Assembly (NCBI RefSeq): GCF_002943755.1
Contig: NZ_MQUB01000001.1
Coordinates: 2,893,653-2,957,652, forward strand
Direction of reading: 5' to 3'
Source: Aureitalea marina
Lineage (GTDB): Bacteria; Bacteroidota; Bacteroidia; Flavobacteriales; Flavobacteriaceae
DNA: 64,000 nucleotides
The notes below the pieces were generated by a model, which was given only the letters and a program-made list of their open reading frames with translations, searched no databases and was not told the DNA's origin. A program made the translations under genes and the position numbers. Of this stretch, positions 8,910 through 17,637 are shown one piece after another (the stretch's first letter is position 1; each line of letters starts with the position of its first letter).

Positions 8910-9446
8910 TTATTTTATTAATTTCTCCATTTCATTTTGTAATCTTTTTTCTGCACCCATTATATCTAAAATCATCATCTTAAGAATCTCCTTTTTTGTT
9001 CTATCCGTTTCCTCAAAGTTTTGGAATATAAACTCAGTATGTTTCTCGATTCTTTTGGTTAAATTTTGTTTCCTATAATCTATGTCGGCAAGGGCAGATA
9101 GCCTATTGTATTCAATCAATTCGATTTTGGTATTCGCTATGGCGTTCCATCCATTGGTTTTAATTGGAGGCGAGTGAATTCCGTTTGCTTTTATTATTAT
9201 TTGGTACAATGAAATTCGATCGTTATTCAAGTAAACATTGATTGTGTCGACAGAAGCTTGGTGTTTGGGTAAAACTTTTTTAATGTTATCAATGTTTTCT
9301 TTCAACTCGTTCTGAATGGAAGAATAAACTTGATTTAGATATTTTTCTTCCTTTCTTTCATCATTCCAGTTATTTATGAATAATGCGATTAAAATTCCAA
9401 TCATAACTATCAAAATCTCCTTTATTAAGTGCTTTATTCCTTTCAT
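8910..9446 (-). CDS. DUF6090-like membrane-anchored protein
   Basis: A 178-residue protein with one membrane segment at about residues 8-26 in the context LIKEILIVMIGILIALFINNW, followed by NDERKEEKYLNQVY. This start is typical of DUF6090 proteins in Bacteroidota. The rest is a helical, charged domain that would sit outside the cytoplasm. No function is established for the family. It is the gene of cassette 10. Confidence 0.82.
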   Translation of the reverse strand: MKGIKHLIKEILIVMIGILIALFINNWNDERKEEKYLNQVYSSIQNELKENIDNIKKVLPKHQASVDTINVYLNNDRISLYQIIIKANGIHSPPIKTNGWNAIANTKIELIEYNRLSALADIDYRKQNLTKRIEKHTEFIFQNFEETDRTKKEILKMMILDIMGAEKRLQNEMEKLIK

Positions 9447-9483
9447 AAATAATTCCTTCTTTATATTCGATTTTTTCGCTTGC

Positions 9484-9667
9484 TGCTAACGGTTTCGGCT
9501 ATGACTTCGGTGGGCCACAGGGCCCGGCGAACGTTAAGCGCCGGAAGTTGGCCCGGGCCAGTGAGCCGGGTTTTTGCGTTGTTGTTTGGTTTACGTTGTT
9601 ATTAGTTTTCACTTGATCAATTTTCGGTCCAGAACAATAGCCCACTGAGTTATAGCCGTTGTTGTGG
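9484..9667 (-). repeat. attC-like site 11 (family D)
   Basis: Boxes are TGCTAAC and GTTGTGG, 184 bases. Family D is recognised by ACTTCGGTGGGCCACAGGGC, the hairpin CCGGCGAACGTTAAGCGCCGG (written here as its two arms CCGGCG and CGCCGG) and the right arm CCACTGAGTTATAGCCGTTG. Confidence 0.88.
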
Positions 9668-9673
9668 GTAGTA

Positions 9674-10327
9674 TTATTTGTTCTCTTTACCCATGAATAT
9701 CATTAACTCTGCGAACAATTTGTACCGAATGTCTTTTGACCTATTCAGAATATCAGTATAAACTTGAGAAGATCTATTGTATTCACCCATTTTTTCCAAA
9801 GAAACAGCTTTCAATACCATAGCTCGATAATCTGTTGAATCTTCTCGCACTAGTCTGTCAAAATCGGCTAAGGCTGAATTATAATTATCCTCTCTGAGAT
9901 ATAATATTCCTCTTTCTAAAATAAACTTGGAGTTAAATTCATATTCCTCAATATATCGGTTCAGTTTTTCAAAACTTGTAGATTCAACTTGTTGCAGGGA
10001 GATTCTAATGCCTTCGTCATATGCAAACTTTAACGATTCAAAATAACTACCACAATTCTCGAGGTAATACTGTTGATATTCGTACAAGAAATACTCGAAG
10101 AAGTCCGATGGATAATGGAATATACCTCTATCGTCTTCTGTTACAAATTCATCTATTTCCTCGGCATATTTCTCAACTAAAGGTTTAAAACATTGAAAAT
10201 CTTCAACGTTTTTTGAGAATTTTTTTCCTAGGCATTTACAAACTTCGTCACGAAACTTTTCCTCCAAATTCTGACTGTAAATCTGCGATGTTACAACCAA
10301 GAAAAAAATGATTAACTTTTTGATCAT
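9674..10327 (-). CDS. Exported protein with TPR-like repeats
   Basis: A 217-residue protein with a signal peptide (residues 1-19, ending IYSQ). The mature N-terminus carries several Cys residues (CKCLGKKF, then FQCF and NCGSYF), which could form disulfides. The C-terminal half contains two TPR-like helical hairpins (ILYLREDNYNSALADFDRL, then KAVSLEKMGEYNRSSQVYTD). It is probably a periplasmic protein that binds a partner. I do not recognise the family of the Cys-rich part. Confidence 0.75.
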   Translation of the reverse strand: MIKKLIIFFLVVTSQIYSQNLEEKFRDEVCKCLGKKFSKNVEDFQCFKPLVEKYAEEIDEFVTEDDRGIFHYPSDFFEYFLYEYQQYYLENCGSYFESLKFAYDEGIRISLQQVESTSFEKLNRYIEEYEFNSKFILERGILYLREDNYNSALADFDRLVREDSTDYRAMVLKAVSLEKMGEYNRSSQVYTDILNRSKDIRYKLFAELMIFMGKENK

Positions 10328-10342
10328 ACCTCATGATATTAC

Positions 10343-10553
10343 CCACAACGTTCCAGCATAAAGCTAGTGGAACAGCCCGAAGGGAGCAAATTTACACTCA
10401 GAGAATCACTCAGAGTAATGAGAATCTAGCGAGAAGTTGAAACGAAGCGGAGGTTCGGTTGTGCGACGAAAGGCTAGCGGAGTGAGACTTCCGTTTATGA
10501 ATTTGCTCTCTGCGGAGCAGAGCTGTGGAATTAGCCTTTATGCATTGTTATGG
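10343..10553 (-). repeat. attC-like site 12 (singleton, 211 bases)
   Basis: Boxes are CCACAAC and GTTATGG. The outer arms GCATAAAGCTA and TAGCCTTTATGCA pair, and inner hairpins use ACTCAGAGAATCACTCAGAG-like repeats. No other site in the window resembles its middle part. The neighbouring gene ends inside it. Confidence 0.78.
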
Positions 10554-11188
10554 TGCGTTAAATCTAATTGCTGATTCACCACCTTGCTGATTTCATCAGC
10601 TTTATCATAGATCATAAAATGTCCAGCATTTTGTACTGTATAGTGGGATGGATGAGAGTTTAGTGGAATTAATCTGTCCTTTGTACCATTAATCTTGTAA
10701 GAGTTTACTAACCGGGATTTATTATCCCAACTGGTTAAAGCACCAATAGCCCATTTAGTGAAGCTTGGATCGGTGTCATCTAGAATCTTCCCAAGAAGTT
10801 CCTTCTCATCTGTTCCAAACATAAACGAAGCCATTCCTTTTGGCATATCATAAAGCTTTGAAGGAATGAGTTTAGATAGATTTGTCTTTCCGAATGCGCG
10901 ATAATGCAGAGGTAACTCATCGCTGATCTCAGCTGTAGATATTAGAAATACTTTAACAGGGTTGAGATGTTTGCCTATTTCAGTCGCAATCATGCCTCCA
11001 AAGCTTACTCCCATTAAACAGAATGGCTGAGATTGGTCGATCTTCTCAGAAAGTCTAAGCGCGTAGGATTTTAGATCTTCGTTTTTGTTTGGTTCGATCC
11101 AATTCAGATGAATCATTTCCGCATCAAGTTTGAGCTTTTCGAAAACTCTCTCATCAGCACCAAGCCCACTTATACAGTAAATCCTCAT
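10538..11188 (-). CDS. Alpha/beta hydrolase, cytoplasmic
   Basis: A 216-residue hydrolase without a signal peptide. The N-terminal loop is ISGLGADERVF at residues 6-16, the nucleophile Ser is in MGVSFGGM at about 59-66, the acid is in GTKDRLIP and the His is in NAGHFMIYDKA. The last codons (His-His-Asn-Asn-Ala-stop) run into attC-like site 12, which provides the stop codon. The substrate is unknown. It is the gene of cassette 12. Confidence 0.82.
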   Translation of the reverse strand: MRIYCISGLGADERVFEKLKLDAEMIHLNWIEPNKNEDLKSYALRLSEKIDQSQPFCLMGVSFGGMIATEIGKHLNPVKVFLISTAEISDELPLHYRAFGKTNLSKLIPSKLYDMPKGMASFMFGTDEKELLGKILDDTDPSFTKWAIGALTSWDNKSRLVNSYKINGTKDRLIPLNSHPSHYTVQNAGHFMIYDKADEISKVVNQQLDLTHHNNA

Positions 11189-11209
11189 GAATTAGCACTT
11201 GTTAATGCA

Positions 11210-11341
11210 CCATAACGGTCTCGGCTATGATTTCGTTGTGGAATCATCCGCAGGATTATTCCGCCGAAATCCAGACCTTTCATTTATAAATTAAACTTTG
11301 TTTTAACTCGTTGCCACAATGAATTATAGCCATTGTTGGCA
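11210..11341 (-). repeat. attC-like site 13 (singleton)
   Basis: Boxes are CCATAAC and GTTGGCA, 132 bases. The outer arms GGCTATGATTTCGTTGTGG and CCACAATGAATTATAGCC pair with several G-T pairs on the plus strand. Confidence 0.83.
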
Positions 11342-11349
11342 TTTCGTTC

Positions 11350-11934
11350 TTATTCCACTTTTAATTTCATTCCATAGTACGCATTGATTAGATAAAGCAC
11401 ATTAACTAAAGGTCCTATCATCAATGCTTGTTTCCAATCAATAATTCCAATAAACGTAATTAAGAAGGTCAAAAATGTAATTCCTGAAAGTGCTATTGCA
11501 GTCCATTTCAACCATTTTTTCAGATATTTATCTGATGAGTATAGTTTTAATAGTCCGCCTAAAAAAATTAAGTTTCCAAAAACAAATACTACGGTTGCTA
11601 TTTGATTTGCCATTTGAGACAATTCAAAAGATGTATTTTCAAATCCGCCAAGCATTATTGGATAGGTTGATAGCAGAATCAATTGTCCAACTGAAATTAT
11701 TGTCCAACTTATTTTCTTAAGATTAAAAGCAAAGTATAACGCACCTATCGCTATCAAAGTCATAAATAGAAATTCAAATTTCCAGTGCGTACCGTATGAA
11801 TCCCAATTTTCATTCACATAATCATGTCTTTCTACTGGGTCAAGTGGTGCCTTACTTGATAAATAGATATAAATTCCTATTGTTACGTTTATTAATATCG
11901 AACCTGAAGTCCAAAGTAGTTTTCCAAGTTTCAT
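11350..11934 (-). CDS. Multi-pass membrane protein of unknown family
   Basis: A 194-residue protein with about six hydrophobic segments spread along its length (near residues 7-25, 50-69, 75-92, 108-130, 141-163 and 170-188). The first loop outside the membrane is polar (APLDPVERHDYVNENWDSYG). I recognise no motif for transport or catalysis. It fills cassette 13. Confidence 0.72.
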   Translation of the reverse strand: MKLGKLLWTSGSILINVTIGIYIYLSSKAPLDPVERHDYVNENWDSYGTHWKFEFLFMTLIAIGALYFAFNLKKISWTIISVGQLILLSTYPIMLGGFENTSFELSQMANQIATVVFVFGNLIFLGGLLKLYSSDKYLKKWLKWTAIALSGITFLTFLITFIGIIDWKQALMIGPLVNVLYLINAYYGMKLKVE

Positions 11935-11954
11935 AATGTTCTATTTTAAATGAA

Positions 11955-12137
11955 TGCCAACGGTTTGGCTATGACTTCGGTGGGCCACAGTGCCCGGCGA
12001 ACGTTAAGCGCCGGAAGTTGGCCTGGGCCAGTGAGCCGGGTTTTTGCGTTGTTGTTTGTTTTACGTTGTGTTTAGTTTTCACTTGATCAATTATCGGTCC
12101 AGATCATTAGCCCACTGAGTTATAGCCGTTGTTGGCA
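11955..12137 (-). repeat. attC-like site 14 (family D)
   Basis: Boxes are TGCCAAC and GTTGGCA, 183 bases, with regular family D arms and central hairpins. Confidence 0.87.
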
Positions 12138-12149
12138 AACGTTTTTGTG

Positions 12150-12785
12150 CTATTTATCCACATTCTTGAAATAAAAATATCCAATTGCTAATGGTAAAAG
12201 AAAAAATGCTGCACCAATTATCTTCATCGAAACCCCTAATGCGTAACCGATTATTAAAACAAGTATAATAAATATGAAAAGGCTAGATCCCAGTATTTTA
12301 GGGATTTTACCATTCTTATTCAGTGTTTCTAGTAAAAACGCAACTGCAAATACCAAAAGTCCAAATCGGCCAAATTGATAAAGATATCCAATGCCACCTC
12401 TAATGGTTTCAAATATTACTGGCTCACTATTATATATTTCTAAGGCTGGATAATAACTTCCGAGAGTAAGCCCGAAAGCAACTACAACCAATAGGCTGCA
12501 CACCACAAGTATGGACCATAGAATTCGCATAACGAGGATAGCGGTTTTTAATAATAAAAGGTATCCTACTATGAAGATAAAATGACTACACATTTGCCAA
12601 GCCCAAATACTTTTTAAGTTTTCCCAGTTGCTTATTAGAAATTCAATCGTTTCGTTATCAGTTCTAGAATTGCCAATCCAACCAATACGATATTCAAAGT
12701 ATATGGTCGTCAAAAGAACAAGCGTACCAATAATTAAGAATAATCCTCCGATACGATTCTCATTTGTCTGCTTAGATTCAGTCAT
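12150..12785 (-). CDS. Multi-pass membrane protein of unknown family
   Basis: A 211-residue protein with about six hydrophobic segments and short loops. I chose the ATG 12 bases from the cassette end (MTESKQTNENR); the frame is open for 59 more codons upstream, but those lie in attC-like site 15. The topology recalls DUF4386-type proteins, though I cannot confirm a match. It is the gene of cassette 14. Confidence 0.72.
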   Translation of the reverse strand: MTESKQTNENRIGGLFLIIGTLVLLTTIYFEYRIGWIGNSRTDNETIEFLISNWENLKSIWAWQMCSHFIFIVGYLLLLKTAILVMRILWSILVVCSLLVVVAFGLTLGSYYPALEIYNSEPVIFETIRGGIGYLYQFGRFGLLVFAVAFLLETLNKNGKIPKILGSSLFIFIILVLIIGYALGVSMKIIGAAFFLLPLAIGYFYFKNVDK

Positions 12786-12796
12786 TTCATAATGTT

Positions 12797-12991
12797 TGCC
12801 AACGGTCTCGTATAAGAGCCGTACGGCTCTATGACTTGCCTGCGTCGATTCCGGCTGTGCCGGAAAATTGGGGCAAAGGCAAGGCAACTGCACTGCCGTT
12901 TGCTTTGTTATTAATGCCAAGTTAGTAATTTCTGGGAGCGAGTAAATACGTATTTCCCGCATATCGTACTGGTTTTTATGCGTTGTTATGT
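12797..12991 (-). repeat. attC-like site 15 (A/B chimera)
   Basis: Boxes are TGCCAAC and GTTATGT, 195 bases. The first 45 or so bases are family A (TATAAGAGCCGTACGGCTCT) and the rest is family B, with the switch at ACTTGCCTG, a word the two families share. The right arm has TCGTACTGG where the five family B sites have TCGCACTGG, which restores pairing with the family A left arm. Confidence 0.85.
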
Positions 12992-12997
12992 ACCGTC

Positions 12998-13354
12998 TTA
13001 ATTATCAGTACCCATTACCACAAGGCCAACACAGACATTTGCCATTATTCCCAACAATCCCAGTAGAAATTTACGTTTTGGGAGTGCCAATAGAGAAATG
13101 AAATACAGAATGAAGATACCTATGCCCCAAAGGGAAGGCACTATTATATACACAAAACCTCCATGTCCAGAACTGGCTGGGATGTCCGCTTGAAGTGCGA
13201 TTGTAATTGAGATGATTGTTGAGAGAACTAACGCAAACAAAAGTTGATAGCTTACTGAAGTAAATCGTTTTGTGGGTTCTTCATTTTTCACTTCAGACCA
13301 TGCGTTAATGATCAAGTATAGAACGAAAATGGATAATACAATTCCTATGATCAT
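12998..13354 (-). CDS. Small multi-pass membrane protein
   Basis: A 118-residue protein with four hydrophobic segments (about 2-17, 38-53, 66-87 and 97-115). The loop between segments two and three holds ADIPASSGHGGFVY. I see no known family. It is the gene of cassette 15. Confidence 0.7.
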   Translation of the reverse strand: MIIGIVLSIFVLYLIINAWSEVKNEEPTKRFTSVSYQLLFALVLSTIISITIALQADIPASSGHGGFVYIIVPSLWGIGIFILYFISLLALPKRKFLLGLLGIMANVCVGLVVMGTDN

Positions 13355-13383
13355 GGAAAGTAGGTTAAACTAAAGTGGATGGT

Positions 13384-13514
13384 ACATAACGGTCTCGGCT
13401 ATGAGTAGTTGCGTAGTTTAGCACTTAACTTTGCAAGTATACACCAAACTGAAAATCCGCGAGGATTTTCAGAAGTAGGCAAGAACAAGCAATTACTTAT
13501 AGCCATTGTTAGCG
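13384..13514 (-). repeat. attC-like site 16 (family C)
   Basis: Boxes are ACATAAC and GTTAGCG, 131 bases. This is the family C copy closest to the recombinase; every other family C site lies farther left. Confidence 0.87.
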
Positions 13515-14345
13515 GTAGTTTTTATTATTTCGTATTCTATATGTTCTTATTATATTTTCTAATTCTCTGTGTGTTACATTCAGAGAGTCAATTTCTATTT
13601 TTTCAAATTCTTCTTCATCGTAGAAATAAGTCAGATAGGATTTAGCTGACTTTCCATAACCTTCTTGTACAACTTCCTCACTTTCTATATTTGACCAGTT
13701 TTTAAATTCCACGTTTTTGGTTTGAATACCTTTTGAGTCAATTATTATTTTTGGTTTTCTATCAATTGCTTTCCTAAATTCCTTTATTGTGCTGTAAAGT
13801 CCAATTCCAGTCATAATTACACCCAAAATATATTGCTTAGTCTCTCCTTTAGTGAAAAAATAAATTCCAACTCCAATTATTAAAATTGAAACTCCGAGTT
13901 CAAAATAGTTATAGGTTTTCGAATAGTGAATTTCCATTTTAGGCGGAAGAGAATAATCTTCTCTATATTCATCTTCTTGCTCAAATTTCTTTTCAAGTTT
14001 TTTTAGTTTACTCTTATCCTCGGTATTTCTTATTTCCGTTTTTTCAAAAATATTTCCGTCATTCCAAATCAATTTTTCTTGGATAGCTCTTTTCTTTAAC
14101 TCGTGTACGTTTCTCACATTCTCAAATGCCCAAATTCTCCATTTGGTAATCATAAAACTCCAAATTAACCAAGCTAAAACAAACCCTATCAAAAAAGCTA
14201 TTCCAATTCCCCAACCAGGAATTAAATTCTGTTTTTTTAAGTATAAAGCCAAAGCTGGACAGCCAATAATTGCGATAAATACAGGAACATTTACAATTAA
14301 ATGTCCTCTTTTTATTGCTTTATCAACTGTTATTTGTTCTCTCAT
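13509..14345 (-). CDS. Membrane protein with large cytoplasmic loop
   Basis: A 278-residue protein with two hydrophobic pairs, at about residues 15-70 and 145-185, separated by a charged region rich in Lys and Glu, and a soluble C-terminal domain with beta-like character (KPKIIIDSKGIQTKNVEFKN) that recalls PH-like domains of bacterial membrane proteins. The TAA stop codon is formed by the cassette-end box of attC-like site 16, so the gene ends exactly at the recombination boundary. The function is unknown. Confidence 0.72.
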   Translation of the reverse strand: MREQITVDKAIKRGHLIVNVPVFIAIIGCPALALYLKKQNLIPGWGIGIAFLIGFVLAWLIWSFMITKWRIWAFENVRNVHELKKRAIQEKLIWNDGNIFEKTEIRNTEDKSKLKKLEKKFEQEDEYREDYSLPPKMEIHYSKTYNYFELGVSILIIGVGIYFFTKGETKQYILGVIMTGIGLYSTIKEFRKAIDRKPKIIIDSKGIQTKNVEFKNWSNIESEEVVQEGYGKSAKSYLTYFYDEEEFEKIEIDSLNVTHRELENIIRTYRIRNNKNYR

Positions 14346-14366
14346 TCAGGTTTTGGTTCAAATTAC

Positions 14367-14549
14367 CGCTAACGGTTTGGCTATGACTTCGGTGGGTCAT
14401 AGGACCCGGCGAACGTTAAGCGCCGGAAGTTGGCCCGGGCCAGTGAGCCGGGTTTTTGCGTTGTTGTTTGTTTTACGTTGTTATTAGTTTTCACTTGATC
14501 AATTATCGGTCCAGAACAATAGCACACTGAGTTATAGCCGTTGTTAGCT
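14367..14549 (-). repeat. attC-like site 17 (family D)
   Basis: Boxes are CGCTAAC and GTTAGCT, 183 bases, with regular family D arms. Confidence 0.87.
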
Positions 14550-14885
14550 GAAGTTGCTTATCAACCACTTAATTAATAAAAAAGTCAAATACAATCCTGC
14601 GATTGTCAAAACTCCCGCAAATACACCACTTATTATTTGTTTACGTTGCTCTTGGAGCATAGTTTGCTTGACTTTTCGACGAATTTCTAATCTTCTTTCT
14701 TCAGTCAGTTCTTCAACCTTTATGCCTTGTGTTTCTGGAGAGTCATTGCGCTCCAATTCTTCTCCGTAGATCGCCTTAATTTTCTGAAAAGGCGATCGAG
14801 CTTTCCCAGTAATAACAGAAAACTTGTTTCCGGCTCCGATATAACCGGATCCGACGATAAAGTTTGTTCTGCGTTTACGTTTCAT
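14544..14885 (-). CDS. Small protein with C-terminal membrane segment
   Basis: A 113-residue protein with a very basic start (MKRKRR), a Gly-rich stretch (VGSGYIGAGNKF), a charged helical middle (LTEERRLEIRRKVKQTMLQE) and one C-terminal membrane segment at about residues 86-108. This layout suggests a tail-anchored protein with its bulk in the cytoplasm. The TAA stop is formed by the boundary box. No family was recognised. Confidence 0.68.
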   Translation of the reverse strand: MKRKRRTNFIVGSGYIGAGNKFSVITGKARSPFQKIKAIYGEELERNDSPETQGIKVEELTEERRLEIRRKVKQTMLQEQRKQIISGVFAGVLTIAGLYLTFLLIKWLISNFS

Positions 14886-14896
14886 TTGGCAATTAC

Positions 14897-15089
14897 AGCT
14901 AACGGTTTCGTATAAGAGCCGTACGGCTCTATGACTTGCCTGGCGCCGGGTTTTGGCGGAGCCAAAAAATTGGCCCGAAGGCGAGGCAAGTCTATGCGTT
15001 TGTTTTGTTAGTTAATGTTCGGTTTTTGTTTCAAATGATCTTGCTTTGATACTTACCACACTGAGTATGGCTCTTATGCGTTGTTACCC
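14897..15089 (-). repeat. attC-like site 18 (family A)
   Basis: Boxes are AGCTAAC and GTTACCC, 193 bases. Family A is recognised by the palindrome GAGCCGTACGGCTC beside the left arm, the nested stem ACTTGCCT/AGGCAAGT around TTTTGGC/GCCAAAA, and the right arm GAGTATGGCTCTTATGCG. Confidence 0.9.
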
Positions 15090-15098
15090 ACTGTATTT

Positions 15099-15764
15099 TT
15101 ATCTCGTATTCTTATCCACTAAATTCACTATGCTGAAATAACACTCCATTGAGATTACTACTTTACTCAATTGGTCATCAACTTCATTATTATTGAAGGC
15201 TTCCTTAAGAGCGCCAGCAATTAAATTCGGACTTAGACTTAAACCTTCTGAGAGTGAGTTTAGGATCTCTATGACTTTGTCATTTTTTGAATGCTCATTT
15301 AAACATTTCAAGTAGTCGCCTTTAGGATCAATATAATAGATTGATAGATCTAATTCTTTTGATTCTTCATTTTCTGGAAGAACCGCGATAGGAATCTCAA
15401 TTGAGTCCTCTTCTTCTGGCAACTCCAATGTCCAGATCTTATCGAAAGTACCCGATTCCTCAAGCTCATAAAGTAGTTGAACTGAAAATTCGTTTATAAA
15501 GAAGTCTTTCTCAAAATTTGATATAAACCCTGGAGAACTAAGGTCGGTGAGAAAGGCATAGAAATTTTCATTTGAATTCGAATTGCCATAATGTCCATCT
15601 AATAACAACTCAACATAAACTGTTGCATTATTTAATGCGAGAATGTCTTTGTCTTCTAGGCATCCGCTTAATGATTCTGCGAAGTTCATTTCTTCTTGAG
15701 TCGAGCAGGAAACGAGAGAAAATGCTAGAAAGAAAATGAAGTATAATTTGGGCGAGATATTCAT
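15099..15764 (-). CDS. Acidic lipoprotein, copy 1
   Basis: A 221-residue lipoprotein (lipobox SLVSC at about residue 20) with a strongly acidic mature part (ELPEEEDSIEIP). It is identical to the product at 27978-28643. The attC-like sites downstream of the two genes belong to the same family but differ at many positions, which is not expected if gene and site always move together. No family was recognised. Confidence 0.78.
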   Translation of the reverse strand: MNISPKLYFIFFLAFSLVSCSTQEEMNFAESLSGCLEDKDILALNNATVYVELLLDGHYGNSNSNENFYAFLTDLSSPGFISNFEKDFFINEFSVQLLYELEESGTFDKIWTLELPEEEDSIEIPIAVLPENEESKELDLSIYYIDPKGDYLKCLNEHSKNDKVIEILNSLSEGLSLSPNLIAGALKEAFNNNEVDDQLSKVVISMECYFSIVNLVDKNTR

Positions 15765-15769
15765 ATAGT

Positions 15770-15962
15770 GGGTAACGGTTTCGTATAAGAGCCGTACGGC
15801 TCTCTGACTTGCCTGGCGCTTGGTTTTGGCGGAGCCAAAAAATTGGCCCGAAGGCGAGGCAAGTCTTTGCCTTTATTTTGTTAGTTAATGTTCGGTTTTT
15901 GTTTCAAATGGTCTTGCTTTGATCTTTACCACACTGAGTATGGCTTTTATGCGTTGTTGTGG
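15770..15962 (-). repeat. attC-like site 19 (family A)
   Basis: Boxes are GGGTAAC and GTTGTGG, 193 bases, with regular family A structure. Confidence 0.9.
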
Positions 15963-15974
15963 GTATGTGCTTTT

Positions 15975-16685
15975 TTATTTTTCATTGTCTTCAAACCATG
16001 GATATACATAGTTTTCAGTTGTCTTTAATTTCTCTTTTAGTTGTTCTCTATTCCAATCAATTCCTGAATATTCAGACCGCTCAAATAAGAGATTGTAAGC
16101 TGATTCATGAAAACCTAATTCCTTTAGTCTTTCAAAATGATTCATTGCCATTTCAGTCGTTAAAGTCTGCTTTGGATATTCAATTTCAAGCAGTTGAAGC
16201 AAAGTGTCATTAACCAATTTTCGGTCTGAATTCATTGACAGATCTTGAGAAGCAAGCTTTGATTTATAAGAATATTGAATGTCTTTTAATATGTTATAAA
16301 CCACAGAATCATTTTTTTCTTTTTCTCTGCGGAGCCAAAATTCTCGATAATATTTAACGTCAACTTCTTTATTCTCAAATGCGATAATCAGACTGTCAAT
16401 CAGATTGTATGGCTTGTTTTTAATGTAAATCTCTTGAAGAATTAGAGGATTGTCATTGAGCCGACTTCCAATTAAGTCTATGTATCCAAACTTTTTGAAA
16501 GTCTCATGAATCATTTTGAGGTTTTCAGGCTTTCGAATCCAATCATTAGTTGTCCAATCTCCATGTTTTAGTTCAAAGAATGTAGGTTGTGATTCGACAT
16601 AGTAATCTCTTGTTTTCTTGTCGCTCTGTGAACAACTGAAAAGTGTCAGAAGACTTACTGTCAATATGTAGATTGTCGTTTTCAT
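15975..16685 (-). CDS. Lipoprotein of unknown family
   Basis: A 236-residue protein with lipobox LFSCS near residue 18. The mature part is polar and helical, with several Trp and Tyr residues (DWTTNDWIRKPEN). I used the ATG before MKTTIYIL; the 14 codons upstream fall in attC-like site 20. No family was recognised. It is the gene of cassette 19. Confidence 0.74.
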   Translation of the reverse strand: MKTTIYILTVSLLTLFSCSQSDKKTRDYYVESQPTFFELKHGDWTTNDWIRKPENLKMIHETFKKFGYIDLIGSRLNDNPLILQEIYIKNKPYNLIDSLIIAFENKEVDVKYYREFWLRREKEKNDSVVYNILKDIQYSYKSKLASQDLSMNSDRKLVNDTLLQLLEIEYPKQTLTTEMAMNHFERLKELGFHESAYNLLFERSEYSGIDWNREQLKEKLKTTENYVYPWFEDNEK

Positions 16686-16693
16686 TGCATTAC

Positions 16694-16876
16694 CCACAAC
16701 GGTTTGGCTATGACTTCGGTGGGCCACAGGGCTCGGCGAACGTTAAGCGCCGGAAGTTGGCCCGGGCCAGTGAGCCGGGGTTTTGCGTTGTTGTTTGTTT
16801 TACGTTGTTTTTAGTTTTCAATTGATCAATTTTCGGTCCAGATCTTTAGTCCACTGAGTTATAGCCGGTGTTGGCA
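16694..16876 (-). repeat. attC-like site 20 (family D, copied with the RDD cassette)
   Basis: Boxes are CCACAAC and GTTGGCA. It is almost identical to site 39, apart from one missing C in that copy. Both have the unusual right end AGCCGGTGTTGGCA, where other family D sites have AGCCGTTGTT. Confidence 0.88.
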
Positions 16877-16884
16877 ACTGTAAA

Positions 16885-17424
16885 CTATTTTTGCTTTACA
16901 ATTACATATGTTTTCGCAATGAAATCCTTAAGTGACCTTTGATTTTTGTTTACCTCAACCAGATAAACAATGATGTCGGCAAGGACGATCCAAGATATCA
17001 TACTGGCAGAAAGAGTCATCAAGGGATAAACCTCACTTAGACGAGTTGAAAAATCGAATACTCCGGTGGCTTCCATCATATATGAGTTATTAAACGCTAA
17101 GTAATGAATGGGTATATATATTAACGAGGACAGAATTAATATTAGGCTCCTTAAAAGAGCTCTTTTGAATGAGATATAATTATAATTCCAATCGGTTACC
17201 TGAAGGTTCAATACTAATTTTCCTAGTGTTGCATTGTATTTACTTTCAAAATAGGGCTTGTACATTAAACCAATAACTGCCACAAGCAGATAAATCCAAA
17301 AGCTCTTGAAGTAGGCAATATTAAGATAGTTCATTCCGAAAGAAAGGAATCCTATGATTATTCCGTCTAGTAAATAGGCACCAACACGGTCCCAAAATTT
17401 TGCGTGCTGTGGAGTCTCATTCAT
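16885..17424 (-). CDS. RDD-family membrane protein, copy 1
   Basis: A 179-residue integral membrane protein with four hydrophobic segments. The family's signature residues are present: Arg and Asp in WDRVGAYLLDGIIIGF at residues 11-26, and the later NATLGKLVLNLQVTD motif near 64-78. RDD proteins are often linked to ion or solute transport, but the role here is unknown. It is identical to the product at 31385-31924, and the downstream attC is copied with it, a standard cassette duplication. Confidence 0.86.
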   Translation of the reverse strand: MNETPQHAKFWDRVGAYLLDGIIIGFLSFGMNYLNIAYFKSFWIYLLVAVIGLMYKPYFESKYNATLGKLVLNLQVTDWNYNYISFKRALLRSLILILSSLIYIPIHYLAFNNSYMMEATGVFDFSTRLSEVYPLMTLSASMISWIVLADIIVYLVEVNKNQRSLKDFIAKTYVIVKQK

Positions 17425-17443
17425 AAATTTAAAATGTTATAGT

Positions 17444-17637
17444 TGCCAACGGTTTCGTATAAGAGCCGTACGGCTCTAAGGCTTGCCTGGCGCTGGGTTT
17501 TGGCGGAGCCAAAAGATTGGCCCGAAGGCGAGGTAAGTCTATGACGTTTGTTTTGTTAGTTAATGTTCGTTTTTTGTTTCAATTGATCTTGCTTTGAGCT
17601 TTACCACACCGAGTATGGCTTTTATGCGTTGTTAGCT
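17444..17637 (-). repeat. attC-like site 21 (family A)
   Basis: Boxes are TGCCAAC and GTTAGCT, 194 bases, with regular family A structure. Confidence 0.9.
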
